Counted from the stretch's first letter, positions 1 through 11,463 are shown. The stretch: DNA of 64,000 nt from G965227875 sp965227875 (GCA_965227875.1 OZ245783.1:2542001-2606000); one strand, 5' to 3'. Made by a program: numbers and translations. Notes: a model not told the origin generated them from the letters alone.

Positions 1-2
1 GC

Positions 3-932
3 GATCTCATCAACACGCCGGCCAACGACATGGGACCGGCGGAAATCGAAAAGGCCGTCCGCGACCTCGCCGCCAAGCACAAGGCCAAGGTCCGCGTGAC
101 GAAAGGCGACGCGCTTCTGAAGAACGGCTTTCCGCTCATCCATGCGGTCGGCCGGGCGAGCACCAGCGCGCCGCGTCTGATCGACATGACCTGGGGGCGT
201 GCCGGCGACCCCAGGGTGACGCTCGTCGGCAAGGGTGTCAGCTTCGACACCGGCGGCCTCAACCTCAAGCCGGGATCGTCCATGTCTCTGATGAAGAAGG
301 ACATGGGCGGGGCGGCGAACGTGATCGGGCTGGCGTCCATGATCATGGCGGCGAAACTGAAGGTGCGCCTGCGGCTGCTTGTGCCCGCGGTCGAGAACGC
401 GGTGGCCGGCAATGCGTTCCGCCCCGGGGACGTCTATCCCAGCCGCAAGGGGCTGACCGTGGAGATCGGCAACACGGACGCCGAGGGCCGGCTCGTCCTG
501 GCCGATGCGCTGACGCTCGCCGATGACGAAAAACCGGACCTGCTGGTGGACATGGCGACCCTGACCGGTGCCGCGCGGGTGGCGCTCGGCCCGGACCTTC
601 CACCCTACTACACCGACGACGAGGATCTCGCCGCGGCCATCGCGGCGCACAGCGCAAAAGTCCACGACCCGCTCTGGCGCATGCCGTTCTGGAACCCCTA
701 CGACGGCTGGCTTTCGAGCCAGATCGCCGACGTCAACCACATCACCGAAGGTGGCTTCGCGGGATCGGTCACTGCCGCGCTCTTCCTTCGGCGGTTCGTC
801 GAGAGAACCCGGGCCTACGTCCATTTCGACATCTTCGGCTGGACGCCCAAGGCGCTGCCCGCCCGCCCGCGCGGCGGCGCCGCCCAGGGCATCAGGGCGC
901 TCTATTCCATGCTGGAGGAAAAGCACGGTTAG
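3..932 (+). CDS. Leucyl aminopeptidase family protein (M17), 5' end outside window
   Basis: This is a cytosolic two-metal aminopeptidase that removes N-terminal residues from peptides. The reading frame is open from the first bases of the window, so only the C-terminal catalytic part is present. The family signature NTDAEGRLVLADAL is seen. The segment GKGVSFDTGGLNLKPG carries metal-binding and catalytic residues, and the downstream ADVNH stretch is typical of the fold. The protein ends in LEEKHG. Family membership is secure. I leave the symbol blank because alphaproteobacteria carry several M17 paralogues, and the smaller one next to NlpC/P60 genes differs from classical PepA. An unrecognised gene and a marR gene separate it here from the NlpC/P60 gene. 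Confidence 0.9.
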   Translation, partial: DLINTPANDMGPAEIEKAVRDLAAKHKAKVRVTKGDALLKNGFPLIHAVGRASTSAPRLIDMTWGRAGDPRVTLVGKGVSFDTGGLNLKPGSSMSLMKKDMGGAANVIGLASMIMAAKLKVRLRLLVPAVENAVAGNAFRPGDVYPSRKGLTVEIGNTDAEGRLVLADALTLADDEKPDLLVDMATLTGAARVALGPDLPPYYTDDEDLAAAIAAHSAKVHDPLWRMPFWNPYDGWLSSQIADVNHITEGGFAGSVTAALFLRRFVERTRAYVHFDIFGWTPKALPARPRGGAAQGIRALYSMLEEKHG

Positions 933-947
933 TCGCCACCGTGCGGG

Positions 948-980
948 GCCGGCCCCGTCGCGAGGCGGACGGGCCGGCCG
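948..980 (+). terminator. GC-rich hairpin after the aminopeptidase gene
   Basis: GGCCGGCCC at 948-956 pairs with GGGCCGGCC at 972-980, with an extra GTC/GAC pairing inside. There is no T-tract, so termination is only a possibility; it could also be a stray palindrome. Confidence 0.3.
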
Positions 981-1079
981 CGCGCGGTTCACGCAAGAAT
1001 CACGCGCAGGGCGATTGTATTGCGCCTGACGATCCGGGGCCGTTGCGAATGGGTGCCGGAAATCGCGGGAGAAGGTTGT

Positions 1080-2423
1080 GTGAACGACGGGTTCGTGATT
1101 CCCAAGACCTATTCCGGGCTGCTCGACGACGTGGTCGACCGTCATCGGATCACGCCGGAAGTGGATGGCACGTTCTTCAACCGCTCCTTGATCCGAAACC
1201 TGTTCTTCTCGGGGCCGGTGTTTCTGAACGACGGTTATCTGGTCAACCATCCCGCTGCGCTGGAGCAGGTTCTCGACGAGGACAGTCTGCTCCGGTCGCT
1301 GATCAAGAACCGCTTCGTGGAACTGCTTGTTCGCCAGCCCGACGCGGAGGCGTTCGCCCGCAATCCCGAGCGCATGGCCGCGCGGGGCGTGATCTCGTTT
1401 CGTCGTCTCGTCGACCGACGGGACTGGCCGGACATCCGCCGCAAGCTTGAACGTTGGGCTGATGGGTACTACAGCGAAAACCGGCTGGTCCCCTGGCCGA
1501 ACTTCCAGATGCACGTGGGCTTCCGCAGGCTGTTTCACAGGATTTTCGACAAGGATCTCGACGATCTGGGGCTTGCCCACATTCCGGAATTCCGGATGGA
1601 CGAGTTCCGGGCGCTCTACGAGGCGCACGAGTCCTTCACGTTTGCACCACGCACGGCGGTCGAGGAGTCACTGCTTGCACTCCAGGTGGAGGGAAAGCTG
1701 AAGCCTGGGGATGTGGCCGATGTCATGAACATCGCGAACCAGTGTTACCACTACAATTTCGCCATGTGCCTTACGCACGCAGAGAACCATCCGGTCGTGG
1801 CCGACACCACGATCGGCAAGGCTTTCGAGGACATTCTGGATCTCGACCAGGCCGTTGAGGCGGATGTGAGTTCCGTGCCGGTTCTGTCCGTGCCGCGCGG
1901 ATTTCCCATGGACAAGGGCAGCTTCTTCGAGGTGTTCCTCGATCCGGGCAGCGACGTGAACATCGCAAAACGCGAGTTCCTCACAGAGATGGAAAGGGTC
2001 TTCCGCCCCGGCGGTAATCAAGATGCCCGCCAGCAGGTTGAAATGGCGTCGGAGGCGTCGCGGGCCTATCGCGAGGCGCTTGCGGGATACTTTTCCGGCA
2101 AGGTCGGCCTGTCCGACTGGGCACCGCGCCGCGGCGCGCTCGTGACCTTCGGTCTGGGAAAGCTCGGCAGCGCGTTCGGTGCCAATCTGGAATACGCCAT
2201 GCTCGCCGCGAATCTCGCACTCGGCTCCCGCGCGGCGTCATTCGTCCACCGCATGACCCGCCCGCTCAACAAGCGCATACTCGACGTCGCATTCAACCCG
2301 GACGCCGGCGACGAGAACAAGATCGATTTCACCGTCGGGGAAATCCGCCCCCGGTTTGCATCGCTCGCTTTCGACCGCGTCGCGGTCGAAAACCACACCG
2401 CCGCACTGCCCCCCATGACGTGA
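1080..2423 (+). CDS. Hypothetical protein, no family recognised
   Basis: An open frame of about 447 codons. I chose the GTG at 1080 because a GGGAGAAGG-like ribosome site sits just upstream. A TTG at 1020 would add 20 residues but has no good site. The product looks soluble: no signal peptide or membrane segment. It is rich in aromatic and charged residues in the N-terminal two thirds. A stretch near residues 335-375 (FGLGKLGSAFGANLEYAMLA) is more hydrophobic and small-residue rich. I see no catalytic motif and name no function. It lies between the aminopeptidase and MarR genes, interrupting a neighbourhood (M17 peptidase next to NlpC/P60) that I recall as commonly adjacent. This suggests accessory status. 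Confidence 0.65.
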   Translation: MNDGFVIPKTYSGLLDDVVDRHRITPEVDGTFFNRSLIRNLFFSGPVFLNDGYLVNHPAALEQVLDEDSLLRSLIKNRFVELLVRQPDAEAFARNPERMAARGVISFRRLVDRRDWPDIRRKLERWADGYYSENRLVPWPNFQMHVGFRRLFHRIFDKDLDDLGLAHIPEFRMDEFRALYEAHESFTFAPRTAVEESLLALQVEGKLKPGDVADVMNIANQCYHYNFAMCLTHAENHPVVADTTIGKAFEDILDLDQAVEADVSSVPVLSVPRGFPMDKGSFFEVFLDPGSDVNIAKREFLTEMERVFRPGGNQDARQQVEMASEASRAYREALAGYFSGKVGLSDWAPRRGALVTFGLGKLGSAFGANLEYAMLAANLALGSRAASFVHRMTRPLNKRILDVAFNPDAGDENKIDFTVGEIRPRFASLAFDRVAVENHTAALPPMT

Positions 2424-2491
2424 GCCGCGCCGTGACCTGTCGACGCAATTAACCTTCCCGGCGGGCTTTGTTCAACCGCAGGCGATTTTGC

Positions 2492-2502
2492 ACTAGACTA
2501 GT
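2492..2502. promoter_or_regulatory. Palindrome in the marR promoter region
   Basis: ACTAGACTAGT is a perfect 11-bp inverted repeat about 70 bp before the marR start. A TTGTTC at 2469-2474 lies 17 bp before a weak -10-like hexamer overlapping the palindrome. This is the position expected for an autoregulatory MarR operator. The assignment is inferred from position and symmetry only. Confidence 0.35.
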
Positions 2503-2573
2503 ACGGTTCCGAAACGAAAGACACACGCGGCGGAATTGAGGATGGCTTTGGCCGGTCATCTGGGGTTGGGCGT

Positions 2574-2924
2574 ATGGCAATAGAACTGACGACAGCGCAG
2601 GCGCTGCAATTGTGGCACGACGCGTCCCTGGACCTCGTCCGCGACGAGCATCCCGACCTGACCACGCGCCAGATGACCATTCTTCTCACGGTCTACCTCA
2701 ATGCACCGCCCCATACGGTGCGCGGTCTCGCCGCCAAGCTGGGCGTGTCCAAGCCGGTCATCACCCGCGCGCTGGACGCCATGGGCCAGCAGGACCTGCT
2801 GCGGCGCAGGCGGGACGAAAAGGACAAGCGCAACGTGCTCATTCAGCGTACAGTAACCGGATCGCTCTACCTTGAAGCGATGGCGGAACTGATCACCAAG
2901 CGCGCGGCGGAACTGACATTTTGA
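2574..2924 (+). CDS. MarR-family transcriptional regulator
   Basis: A 116-aa winged-helix DNA-binding protein. The helix-turn-helix is visible at about residues 42-68 (TVRGLAAKLGVSKPVITRAL), followed by the basic wing LLRRRRDEKDKRNVLIQ. MarR proteins act as dimers, usually repressing neighbouring genes and released by small ligands. This one is shorter than the usual 140-150 aa, with little sequence beyond the wing for a dimerisation helix. Its stop codon overlaps the TTG start of the NlpC/P60 gene, so the two are translationally coupled. An 11-bp palindrome upstream is a candidate operator. Confidence 0.85.
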   Translation: MAIELTTAQALQLWHDASLDLVRDEHPDLTTRQMTILLTVYLNAPPHTVRGLAAKLGVSKPVITRALDAMGQQDLLRRRRDEKDKRNVLIQRTVTGSLYLEAMAELITKRAAELTF

Positions 2925-3772
2925 GCGAACGGCCCGACACCAGACTTCATCCCTATCGCGACGATATTGCCGCCGCCGGCCTGCGGGACCGGGTCGACGT
3001 GCCCCGCTATGTCGAGGGCGTTGCGCGCCAGGTGACGGCACCCGCTGCCGGAGTTCACGCCGCGCCGGACGAAAGCTCCATGATGGTGACGGAGGCGCTC
3101 TTCGGCGAGACGGTCACCGTATTCGACGAGGCGGCGGGCTGGGCCTGGGGCCAGATATCGACCGACGGATATGTCGGCTATTTGCGCGCCGGCACCCTGA
3201 GCGAGGAGATCATCCCGGCCAACCGCCGCGTGACCGTCCTGCGCACGCCGCTCTATCCCCGCGCCGACCTGAAATCGACGCCGGCGCGGCTCGTCAGCAT
3301 GAACGCGCTGCTGCCGGTGACGGGCACGTCGGGCGATTTCCTCGAACTCGCCGGCGGACGCGGCTTTGTGTTCGCCGCGCATACCGCGACGGCGCCCGAT
3401 CCGGGTCTGGATTACGTCGAGGTCGCCCGCGCCTTTCTCGGTACGCCCTATCTGTGGGGTGGCCGGCAGAGCCTCGGGCTCGACTGTTCCGGGCTCGTCC
3501 AGAACGCGCTCGCCGCCTGCGGCATAGACTGCCTGCGCGACAGCGACATGCAGGAGACGAGCCTCGGCGCGCCGCTCGACGGACCCGACCCCGCGAACAT
3601 CCGCCGGGGAGACTTCCTCTTCTGGGCGGGGCACGTCGCCATCGCCGTTGACGCAACCTCCATGATCCACGCCAGCGGCCACCACATGGCTGTCGCCATC
3701 GAGCCGACCGCCGAGGCGGTCGCGCGCATCGAGGCGACGGGCAAGCCCCTGCGGACCATCCGCCGTCTGTAG
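2921..3772 (+). CDS. NlpC/P60 (C40) peptidoglycan endopeptidase
   Basis: A 283-aa cysteine peptidase of the type that cleaves the D-gamma-glutamyl-diaminopimelate bond of peptide stems. Two SH3b-like segments (about residues 35-95 and 100-155) precede the C40 domain. The catalytic Cys189 lies in LDCSGLVQNAL, His238 in WAGHVAIAVD, and the third polar residue is His250. No signal peptide is seen. The start is TTG in a TTGA overlap with marR. The gene ends 5 bp from the convergent yejF stop. Confidence 0.9.
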   Translation: MSERPDTRLHPYRDDIAAAGLRDRVDVPRYVEGVARQVTAPAAGVHAAPDESSMMVTEALFGETVTVFDEAAGWAWGQISTDGYVGYLRAGTLSEEIIPANRRVTVLRTPLYPRADLKSTPARLVSMNALLPVTGTSGDFLELAGGRGFVFAAHTATAPDPGLDYVEVARAFLGTPYLWGGRQSLGLDCSGLVQNALAACGIDCLRDSDMQETSLGAPLDGPDPANIRRGDFLFWAGHVAIAVDATSMIHASGHHMAVAIEPTAEAVARIEATGKPLRTIRRL

Positions 3773-3777
3773 GCGTG

Positions 3778-5405
<1,628 letters not shown>

Positions 5406-5409
<4 letters not shown>

Positions 5410-6488
5410 TGAAAGGTCTTTCGCGGATCGAGCGCGTCGCGCGTGGCCTCGCCGACGAAGATCAGCAGGCTGAGCATGACCGCTATCGAACAGAAGCCGG
5501 CAATCCCGAGCCACGGCGCCTGCAGGTTGTTCTTGCCCTGGGCGAGCAGTTCGCCGAGCGACGGCGACCCGGCCGGCAGGCCGAACCCGAGGAAGTCGAG
5601 CGAGGTCAGCGTCGTGATCGAACCGTTGAGGATGAAGGGCATGAAGGTGATCGTCGCCACGACGGCGTTGGGCAGCAGGTGCTTGAACATGATGGTGAGG
5701 TTGCTGACACCAAGGGCCCGCGCCGCATTGACATACTCGAAGTTCCTGCCACGCAGGAATTCCGCGCGCACCACGCCGACGAGCGCGACCCAGCTGAAGA
5801 GCAGCAGGATGCCGAGCAGCACCCAGAAGGTCGGCGTGATGATCGCCGCGATGATGATCAGCAGGTAGAGCGAGGGCACGCTCGTCCAGATCTCGATCAG
5901 GCGCTGGGAGATGAGGTCGACCCAGCCGCCGAAATAGCCCTGCATGGCGCCGGCGAATACGCCGATGATCGACGAAATGATCGTCAGCGTCAGGCCGAAC
6001 AGGACCGAGATGCGGAACCCGTAGAGCAGGCGGGCCACGACGTCGCGCCCCTGGTCGTCCGTGCCGAGCCAGTTCTCCGCCGAGGGCGGCGCGGGGGCGG
6101 GCACGGGCAGGTCGAAATTGATCGTCTGGTAGCTGTAGCGGATCGGCGGCCACAGCATCCAGCCGCCTTTTTCCGCGATCAGTTCCTGGACGAACTCGTC
6201 GCGGTAGACGGCCTCCGTCGGGAACTCGCCGCCGAACTCCGTTTCCGCGTAGAAATTGAAGATCGGCGTGTAGTAGGCGCCGTCATACTTGATGAGCAGC
6301 GGCTTGTCGTTGGCGATGAACTCCGAGAACAGGCTGACGAAGAACAGCGCGAGGAAGATCCACAGGCTCCAGTAGCCCCGCCGGTTGGCCTTGAAGTTCT
6401 GCAGGCGCCGCCGGTTGATCGGCGACAGCCAGCCCTTGCGCGTGCCCGTTTCGGGCAATGTCGTGTCGGTCGTTCCCGCGGCGTCCAT
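5406..6488 (-). CDS. yejE: Peptide ABC transporter permease YejE
   Basis: A 360-aa inner-membrane permease of the BPD_transp_1 family. An N-terminal membrane segment (about residues 40-58) is followed by a periplasmic loop and the permease core. The EAA-type loop NAARALGVSNLTIMFKHLLPNA contacts the ATPase YejF. WLGTDDQGRDVVARLLYGFR is the usual conserved entry to the permease domain. It overlaps yejF by 4 bp and lies 4 bp after yejB, so it is operonic. Confidence 0.94.
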
Positions 6489-6492
6489 GCGC

Positions 6493-7608
6493 TCAGACCT
6501 CCCGGCTCTCGAAATCGATCCGCGGATCGATCCAGGTATAGGTCAGGTCGCTGATCAGGTTGATCACCAGCCCGAGCAGGCCGAAGATGTAGAGCGTGGC
6601 GAAAACCACCGGATAGTCCCGGTTGACGATCGACTCGAACGACAGGAGCCCCAGACCGTCCAGCGAGAAGATCTGCTCGATCAGCAGCGAGCCGGCGAAG
6701 AAGGCGCCGATGAAGGCGCCGGGGAAACCGGCGATCACAATCAGCATGGCATTGCGGAAGACGTGGCCGTAAAGCACTTCGCGTTCGGTCAGCCCCTTGG
6801 CGCGCGCCGTCATCACGTACTGCTTCTTGATCTCGTCGAGGAACGAGTTCTTGGTCAGGAACGTGGTCGTCGCGAATGCGCCCACGGCCATGGAGATGAT
6901 CGGCAGCGTCAGGTGCCAGAAATAGTCGACGATCTTTTCGTACCACGGCAACTGGTCGAAATTGTCTGAAACGAGCCCCCGCAACGGAAACAGATCGAGA
7001 AAACTGCCGCCGGCGAACAGCACGATCAGAAGCACGGCGAACAGGAAGCCGGGAATGGCATAGCCGATCACGACCACGCCACTCGTCCAGATGTCGAACC
7101 GGCTGCCGTCGCGCACCGCCTTGGCGATGCCGAGCGGAATCGAGATCCCGTAGGACAGCAGCGTCATCCACAGTCCGAGTGATATGGAGACCGGCATCTT
7201 CTCCTTGATCAGTTCGAGCACGCTGACGCTGCGGAAATAGCTCTCTCCGAAATCGAACCGGAGATAGTCCCACAGCATTTTGAAGAACCGTTCGTGGGCC
7301 GGCCTGTCGAAGCCGAACTGCTGCTCGAGTTTCTTGATGAACTCCGGGTCGAGGCCCTGCGCGCCGCGATAGCGTGACTGGGTGCCGCCCGCCGAGGATG
7401 CCGCGTTGTTCGAGGAGGAACCGCTGAAGTCCGTCCCCTCGCCGCCGCCGAACCTGTTGGTCGCCGAAATGTCTGTGCCCTGAAGCTGCGCGATGACGCG
7501 TTCCACCGGCCCGCCCGGCGCGAACTGGATGATGATGAAACTGATCAGCAGCATCCCGAAGAGGGTCGGGATGATGAGCAGCAGGCGTCTGAGAATATAG
7601 GCGGCCAT
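6493..7608 (-). CDS. yejB: Peptide ABC transporter permease YejB
   Basis: A 371-aa permease. The start MAAYILRRLLLIIPTLFGML is characteristic of DppB/YejB proteins, with the first membrane helix at residues 9-30. A Gly/Ser-rich hydrophilic insert (about residues 50-78) lies in the periplasmic loop, as in other YejB proteins. The EAA loop reads MTARAKGLTEREVLYGHVFR. It pairs with YejE to form the channel for peptides delivered by the two YejA-like proteins encoded upstream. Confidence 0.94.
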   Translation of the reverse strand: MAAYILRRLLLIIPTLFGMLLISFIIIQFAPGGPVERVIAQLQGTDISATNRFGGGEGTDFSGSSSNNAASSAGGTQSRYRGAQGLDPEFIKKLEQQFGFDRPAHERFFKMLWDYLRFDFGESYFRSVSVLELIKEKMPVSISLGLWMTLLSYGISIPLGIAKAVRDGSRFDIWTSGVVVIGYAIPGFLFAVLLIVLFAGGSFLDLFPLRGLVSDNFDQLPWYEKIVDYFWHLTLPIISMAVGAFATTTFLTKNSFLDEIKKQYVMTARAKGLTEREVLYGHVFRNAMLIVIAGFPGAFIGAFFAGSLLIEQIFSLDGLGLLSFESIVNRDYPVVFATLYIFGLLGLVINLISDLTYTWIDPRIDFESREV

Positions 7609-7646
7609 GGACTGGGGCTTATCTCGTCTCGGTCACGGGGGCAACG

Positions 7647-9473
7647 TCATTGCTGCGATAAAAGTTTCGCAGCCTTCGCCTCGTCATACCACCAGGTTTC
7701 GATGACGCCCCGGTTGTAGGCCGGTTTTTTCTCCGGTCTGGAAAACTTGTTCCAGTAGGCGATCATGTGGCTCGCCTTGTACCAGTGGGGGACCCAGTAA
7801 TGGCCCGCCCGCAGGACGCGGTCCAGCGCCCGCGCCGCGGTCACCAGTTCGTCCCGCGACTTCGCCCCGATCACCTTTTCGATGAGGGCGTCGACGGCCG
7901 GGTTCTTGATCCCGGCGAGATTCAGGCTGCCGGGAACGTCGGCCGAGGCGGACCCCAGATAGGTGCGCAATTCCACCCCGGGCGTGACGCTGAGCACGAA
8001 ACGCTGGACGAGAACGTCATAATCGAAGCTCTCGAGACGGCGCTGGAACTGTGCCGCGTCCACGAGACGGATCCGCGCGTCGATGCCGAGGCGTTTGAGG
8101 TTGTTGACGTAAGGCGCGATCACGCGCTCGAAAGTCGGCGCAAAGATCAGAAACTCGATCTCGAGAACCTCGCCGGCGGCGTTCTTGCGCTTGCCGTCCT
8201 GGACGGTCCAGCCCGCTTCCTTCAGAAGCCGCGACGCCTGCCGGAGCAGCTTGCGATCCTGGCCGGACCCGTCCGTGACGGGAGGAGTCTGGGCGTCTGC
8301 GAACACGGACGGCGGAAGATCGTCGCGGTACGGCTCGAGCAGCGCGAGTTCCTCGCCCTCAGGCGACCCGGTCGCCTTCATCTCGGAGTTCTCGAAATAG
8401 CTGTGGGTCCGTTTGTAGAGCCCGTAGAAGAGGTTCTTGTTGGTCCACTCGAAGTCGAACGCGAGGCCGAGGGCCTCCCGCACGCGGATGTCAGCAAACT
8501 TGTCGCGACGCGTGTTGAGGAAAAACCCCTGCGCCCCCGACGGGCTGCCGTCCGGGAGAACATCGCGCACGATTCGGCCGTCGCGCACGGGCGGGATGTC
8601 GTATTCCGTGGCCCAGGTCTTCGACGTGAATTCCTCGCGCAGGTCGAACTCGCCTGACTTGAAGCCCTCGAAACCGGCCGTCCGGTCCCGGAAATACTCG
8701 TAGCGCAGCGTGTCGAAATTGTACCTGCCGACATTCACCGGCAGATCCTTCGCCCAGTAGTCGTCCCGGCGCTCGTAGTTGATGAACCGGCCCTGGCGGA
8801 ACTTCCCGACCCTGTAGGGGCCGCTGCCGAGCGGCGGTTTCAATGAGGTCTCGGCGAAATCGTTTGTCGTGTAATAGGCCTTTGAGAGGATCGGAAGAAC
8901 CGCGACGAGCCGCGGCAGGTCGCGCGTCTGTTCGCCCTGGAACGTGTAGTGCACGGTCAGCTTGTCGATCGCTTCCGCGCTCGCCACGTCGCGCAGGGGC
9001 AGCGCCAGGGACGGGTGGCCCTTTTCCTTGATGATCTCGAAACTGAAGGCGACGTCCTCCGCGGTGACCTGGCTGCCGTCGGCGAACCGGGCCTCGGGCC
9101 GCAGGCGGAAGGTGATGCCCTGTCCGTCCTCGTCCATCTCGGCGGAGCGTGCCACGAGACCGTAGACCGCGTCCGGCTCGTCATAGGCGCGCACCATGAG
9201 CGTGTCGAACAGGTAGGTCAGGCCCTGGGCGGGGTCGCCCTTGAGGATGAAGGCGTTGAGGCTGTCGAAGGTGATCACCGACGAGGTGCCGATCATCGAC
9301 AGGGTGCCGCCCTTGGGGGCATCCGGGTTCACGTAGTCGAAATGGGGAAAGTCGGCCGCGTACTTGAGTTCGCCGAACGTCGACACACCGTGGGTTTCGG
9401 CCGCGTCCGCCGCGAGGTTGCCAAGCACCGCGAACCCGGCTGCGGCGACCACGCCGGCCAGCCGCCGCATCAT
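7647..9473 (-). CDS. yejA: Peptide ABC transporter substrate-binding protein (YejA-like, second copy)
   Basis: A 608-aa family 5 extracellular solute-binding protein. A signal peptide is present (MMRRLAGVVAAAGFAVLGNL, cleavage near AADAAE). The family segment YVNPDAPKGGTLSMIG follows. The start at 9473 overlaps the upstream paralogue's stop as ATGA. It keeps the YejA hallmarks PPLGSGPYRVG and the C-terminal WWYDE. It is a tandem paralogue of the preceding gene; the two diverge enough to suggest different peptide ranges. Confidence 0.9.
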   Translation of the reverse strand: MMRRLAGVVAAAGFAVLGNLAADAAETHGVSTFGELKYAADFPHFDYVNPDAPKGGTLSMIGTSSVITFDSLNAFILKGDPAQGLTYLFDTLMVRAYDEPDAVYGLVARSAEMDEDGQGITFRLRPEARFADGSQVTAEDVAFSFEIIKEKGHPSLALPLRDVASAEAIDKLTVHYTFQGEQTRDLPRLVAVLPILSKAYYTTNDFAETSLKPPLGSGPYRVGKFRQGRFINYERRDDYWAKDLPVNVGRYNFDTLRYEYFRDRTAGFEGFKSGEFDLREEFTSKTWATEYDIPPVRDGRIVRDVLPDGSPSGAQGFFLNTRRDKFADIRVREALGLAFDFEWTNKNLFYGLYKRTHSYFENSEMKATGSPEGEELALLEPYRDDLPPSVFADAQTPPVTDGSGQDRKLLRQASRLLKEAGWTVQDGKRKNAAGEVLEIEFLIFAPTFERVIAPYVNNLKRLGIDARIRLVDAAQFQRRLESFDYDVLVQRFVLSVTPGVELRTYLGSASADVPGSLNLAGIKNPAVDALIEKVIGAKSRDELVTAARALDRVLRAGHYWVPHWYKASHMIAYWNKFSRPEKKPAYNRGVIETWWYDEAKAAKLLSQQ

Positions 9474-11311
9474 TTGGCCCCTTTCACGGTGGCGGCCTTC
9501 TCCGGGTCGTACCACCAGGTATCGGGATACCCGTAGCCGTACTCGGGACCGTTTTCGGGCTTGCCGAAGCGGTTCCAGTAGGCCAGCCGGATTCCCTTGA
9601 AGAACCATTGCGGCACGACGAAGTGGTTCCACAGCAGGACTCGGTCGAGTGCCCGGGAGGCGGCGACCAGTTCCTCGCGGTCCTTCGCGAGGATGATGGT
9701 GTCGATCAGCTTGTCGATCGCGGGGTCCTTGATGCCGACCAGGTTGCGGCTGCCGGCCCGGTCGGCCGCGGCGCTGCCCCAGTAGTCCCGTTGTTCGTTG
9801 CCGGGCGACAGGGACTGCCCCCAGCCCGTGATCACCACGTCGAAATCAAACTGTTCGACCCGGTTCTGATACTGGGCGCTGTCGATCGTGCGCACCCGCG
9901 CGTCGATGCCGAGCCTCTTGAGGTTCTGGATGTAGGGCAGGACGACGCGTTCGAAGGCCGGCGATACCAGGAGGAACTCCACGGTCATCGGCTGCCCGCT
10001 CTTGTCGTTGACCAGTTTGCCCTGCTTCACCGACCAGCCCGCGTCGAGCAGCAACTGGCGTGCCGTGCGCAAGTTCCGGCGAACTGCGCGCTGGTCGCCG
10101 CCGACGGGGTTCTTGTACTCCGTCGTGAAGACCTCTTCCGGCACCTGTCCGCGCACCGTTTCGAGGATCTCCAGTTCGCGCCCCTCCGGCAGTCCCGTCG
10201 CGGCCAGTTCGGAATTGGCAAAATAGCTGTCGACACGCGTGTACTGGCCGTAGAAGAGGTTCTTGTTTGCCCATTCGAAGTCGAAGGCGTAGTTGAAGGC
10301 GAGGCGAACCCGGGCATCGGCGAATTTCGCGCGCCGGCTGTTGAAGATGAAGGCCTGCATCGGCTCGGCCCTCTGCGCGGTCAGCACTTCCTGGATGACG
10401 TCGCCGCGCTTCACCGCGTCGAAAGTGTAGGCGGTCGCCCAGTTCTTGGCCGAGTTCTCGAGCCGGACGTCGAACTGGTCGGCCTTGAAGGCTTCCAGCG
10501 CGATGGTGGAATCGCGGAAATATTCCGTCTGGATCGCATCGAAATTGTACCGGCCCACGTTCACCGGCAGGTCCTTGCCCCAGTAGTCTTCGACGCGCAG
10601 CACGGAAATCGACTTGCCGGGCTTGACCTCGCCGATCCTGTAGGGCCCGCTTCCCAGCGGCGGTTCGAGCGTCGACGCGAAGAAGTCGCGCTTGTTGCCC
10701 TCGGCGTCCGTTCCCTCCCAGTAGTGTTTGGGCAGCACCGGCAACTGTCCGGTGATCTGGGGAAGCTCGCGATTGCCCTTCTGGTTGAAGAGGAATTTCA
10801 CCTTGTGGGGGCCGACCTTTTCCGCCTTCTCGATGTTGGCGTAGTAGTAGGCGTATTGCGGGTGTCCCTTTTTCAGGGACTCGAAGCTGAAGATGACGTC
10901 TTCAGGCGTGATCGGTTTGCCGTCGTGCCAGCGCGCTTCCTCACGCAGCGTGTAGGTCACCGAAGAGAAATCGTCCGGGTGCGAAACGCTCCTGGCGACA
11001 AGGCCGTATTCCGTGCTGGGTTCGTCGGCCGTGCTGGTCATCAACGTGTCGTAGATATACCCCACGAGGCCCGCTGACTGGCCCTTGACGATGAAGGGGT
11101 TGAGACTGTCGAAGGTCCCGATGCCGGCCTGGCGCAGCGTGCCGCCCTTTGGGGCATCCGGGTTCACATAGCCGAAGTGCTTGAAATCGGGGGGCAGCTG
11201 GACTTCGCCCATGAGCGAAAGACCGTGGCGTTCGACGTCTTCCGCGCCCGCGCCCTGAAGAGCCGCGAGCGTGAAGAGGGCAGCGAGGCACGTCCTGACC
11301 GTTTTCCGCAT
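9470..11311 (-). CDS. yejA: Peptide ABC transporter substrate-binding protein (YejA-like, first copy)
   Basis: A 613-aa periplasmic binding protein of SBP family 5 and first gene of the yej operon. The signal peptide is MRKTVRTCLAALFTLAALQG, cleaved near GAEDVE. YVNPDAPKGGTLRQAG and PPLGSGPYRIGEV are shared with the downstream paralogue. I chose the ATG at 11311 because it opens directly on the signal peptide; a GTG 27 codons upstream adds a non-signal stretch. Binds peptides in the periplasm and hands them to YejB/YejE. No clear promoter was found upstream. Confidence 0.92.
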   Translation of the reverse strand: MRKTVRTCLAALFTLAALQGAGAEDVERHGLSLMGEVQLPPDFKHFGYVNPDAPKGGTLRQAGIGTFDSLNPFIVKGQSAGLVGYIYDTLMTSTADEPSTEYGLVARSVSHPDDFSSVTYTLREEARWHDGKPITPEDVIFSFESLKKGHPQYAYYYANIEKAEKVGPHKVKFLFNQKGNRELPQITGQLPVLPKHYWEGTDAEGNKRDFFASTLEPPLGSGPYRIGEVKPGKSISVLRVEDYWGKDLPVNVGRYNFDAIQTEYFRDSTIALEAFKADQFDVRLENSAKNWATAYTFDAVKRGDVIQEVLTAQRAEPMQAFIFNSRRAKFADARVRLAFNYAFDFEWANKNLFYGQYTRVDSYFANSELAATGLPEGRELEILETVRGQVPEEVFTTEYKNPVGGDQRAVRRNLRTARQLLLDAGWSVKQGKLVNDKSGQPMTVEFLLVSPAFERVVLPYIQNLKRLGIDARVRTIDSAQYQNRVEQFDFDVVITGWGQSLSPGNEQRDYWGSAAADRAGSRNLVGIKDPAIDKLIDTIILAKDREELVAASRALDRVLLWNHFVVPQWFFKGIRLAYWNRFGKPENGPEYGYGYPDTWWYDPEKAATVKGAK

Positions 11312-11463
11312 ATTCGGTATCCTGACCTTTTCTGTTCCGTCACGAATGAAGAAGCGCGCAGCAACGTAACATGGCGCGCGCGATGCGAACACGGGGGCCG
11401 ATATTGCGGATGTCCCTTCGCCCTGTCACATGAAACTTTCGTAAGGCCCCGGACATGCAGATA

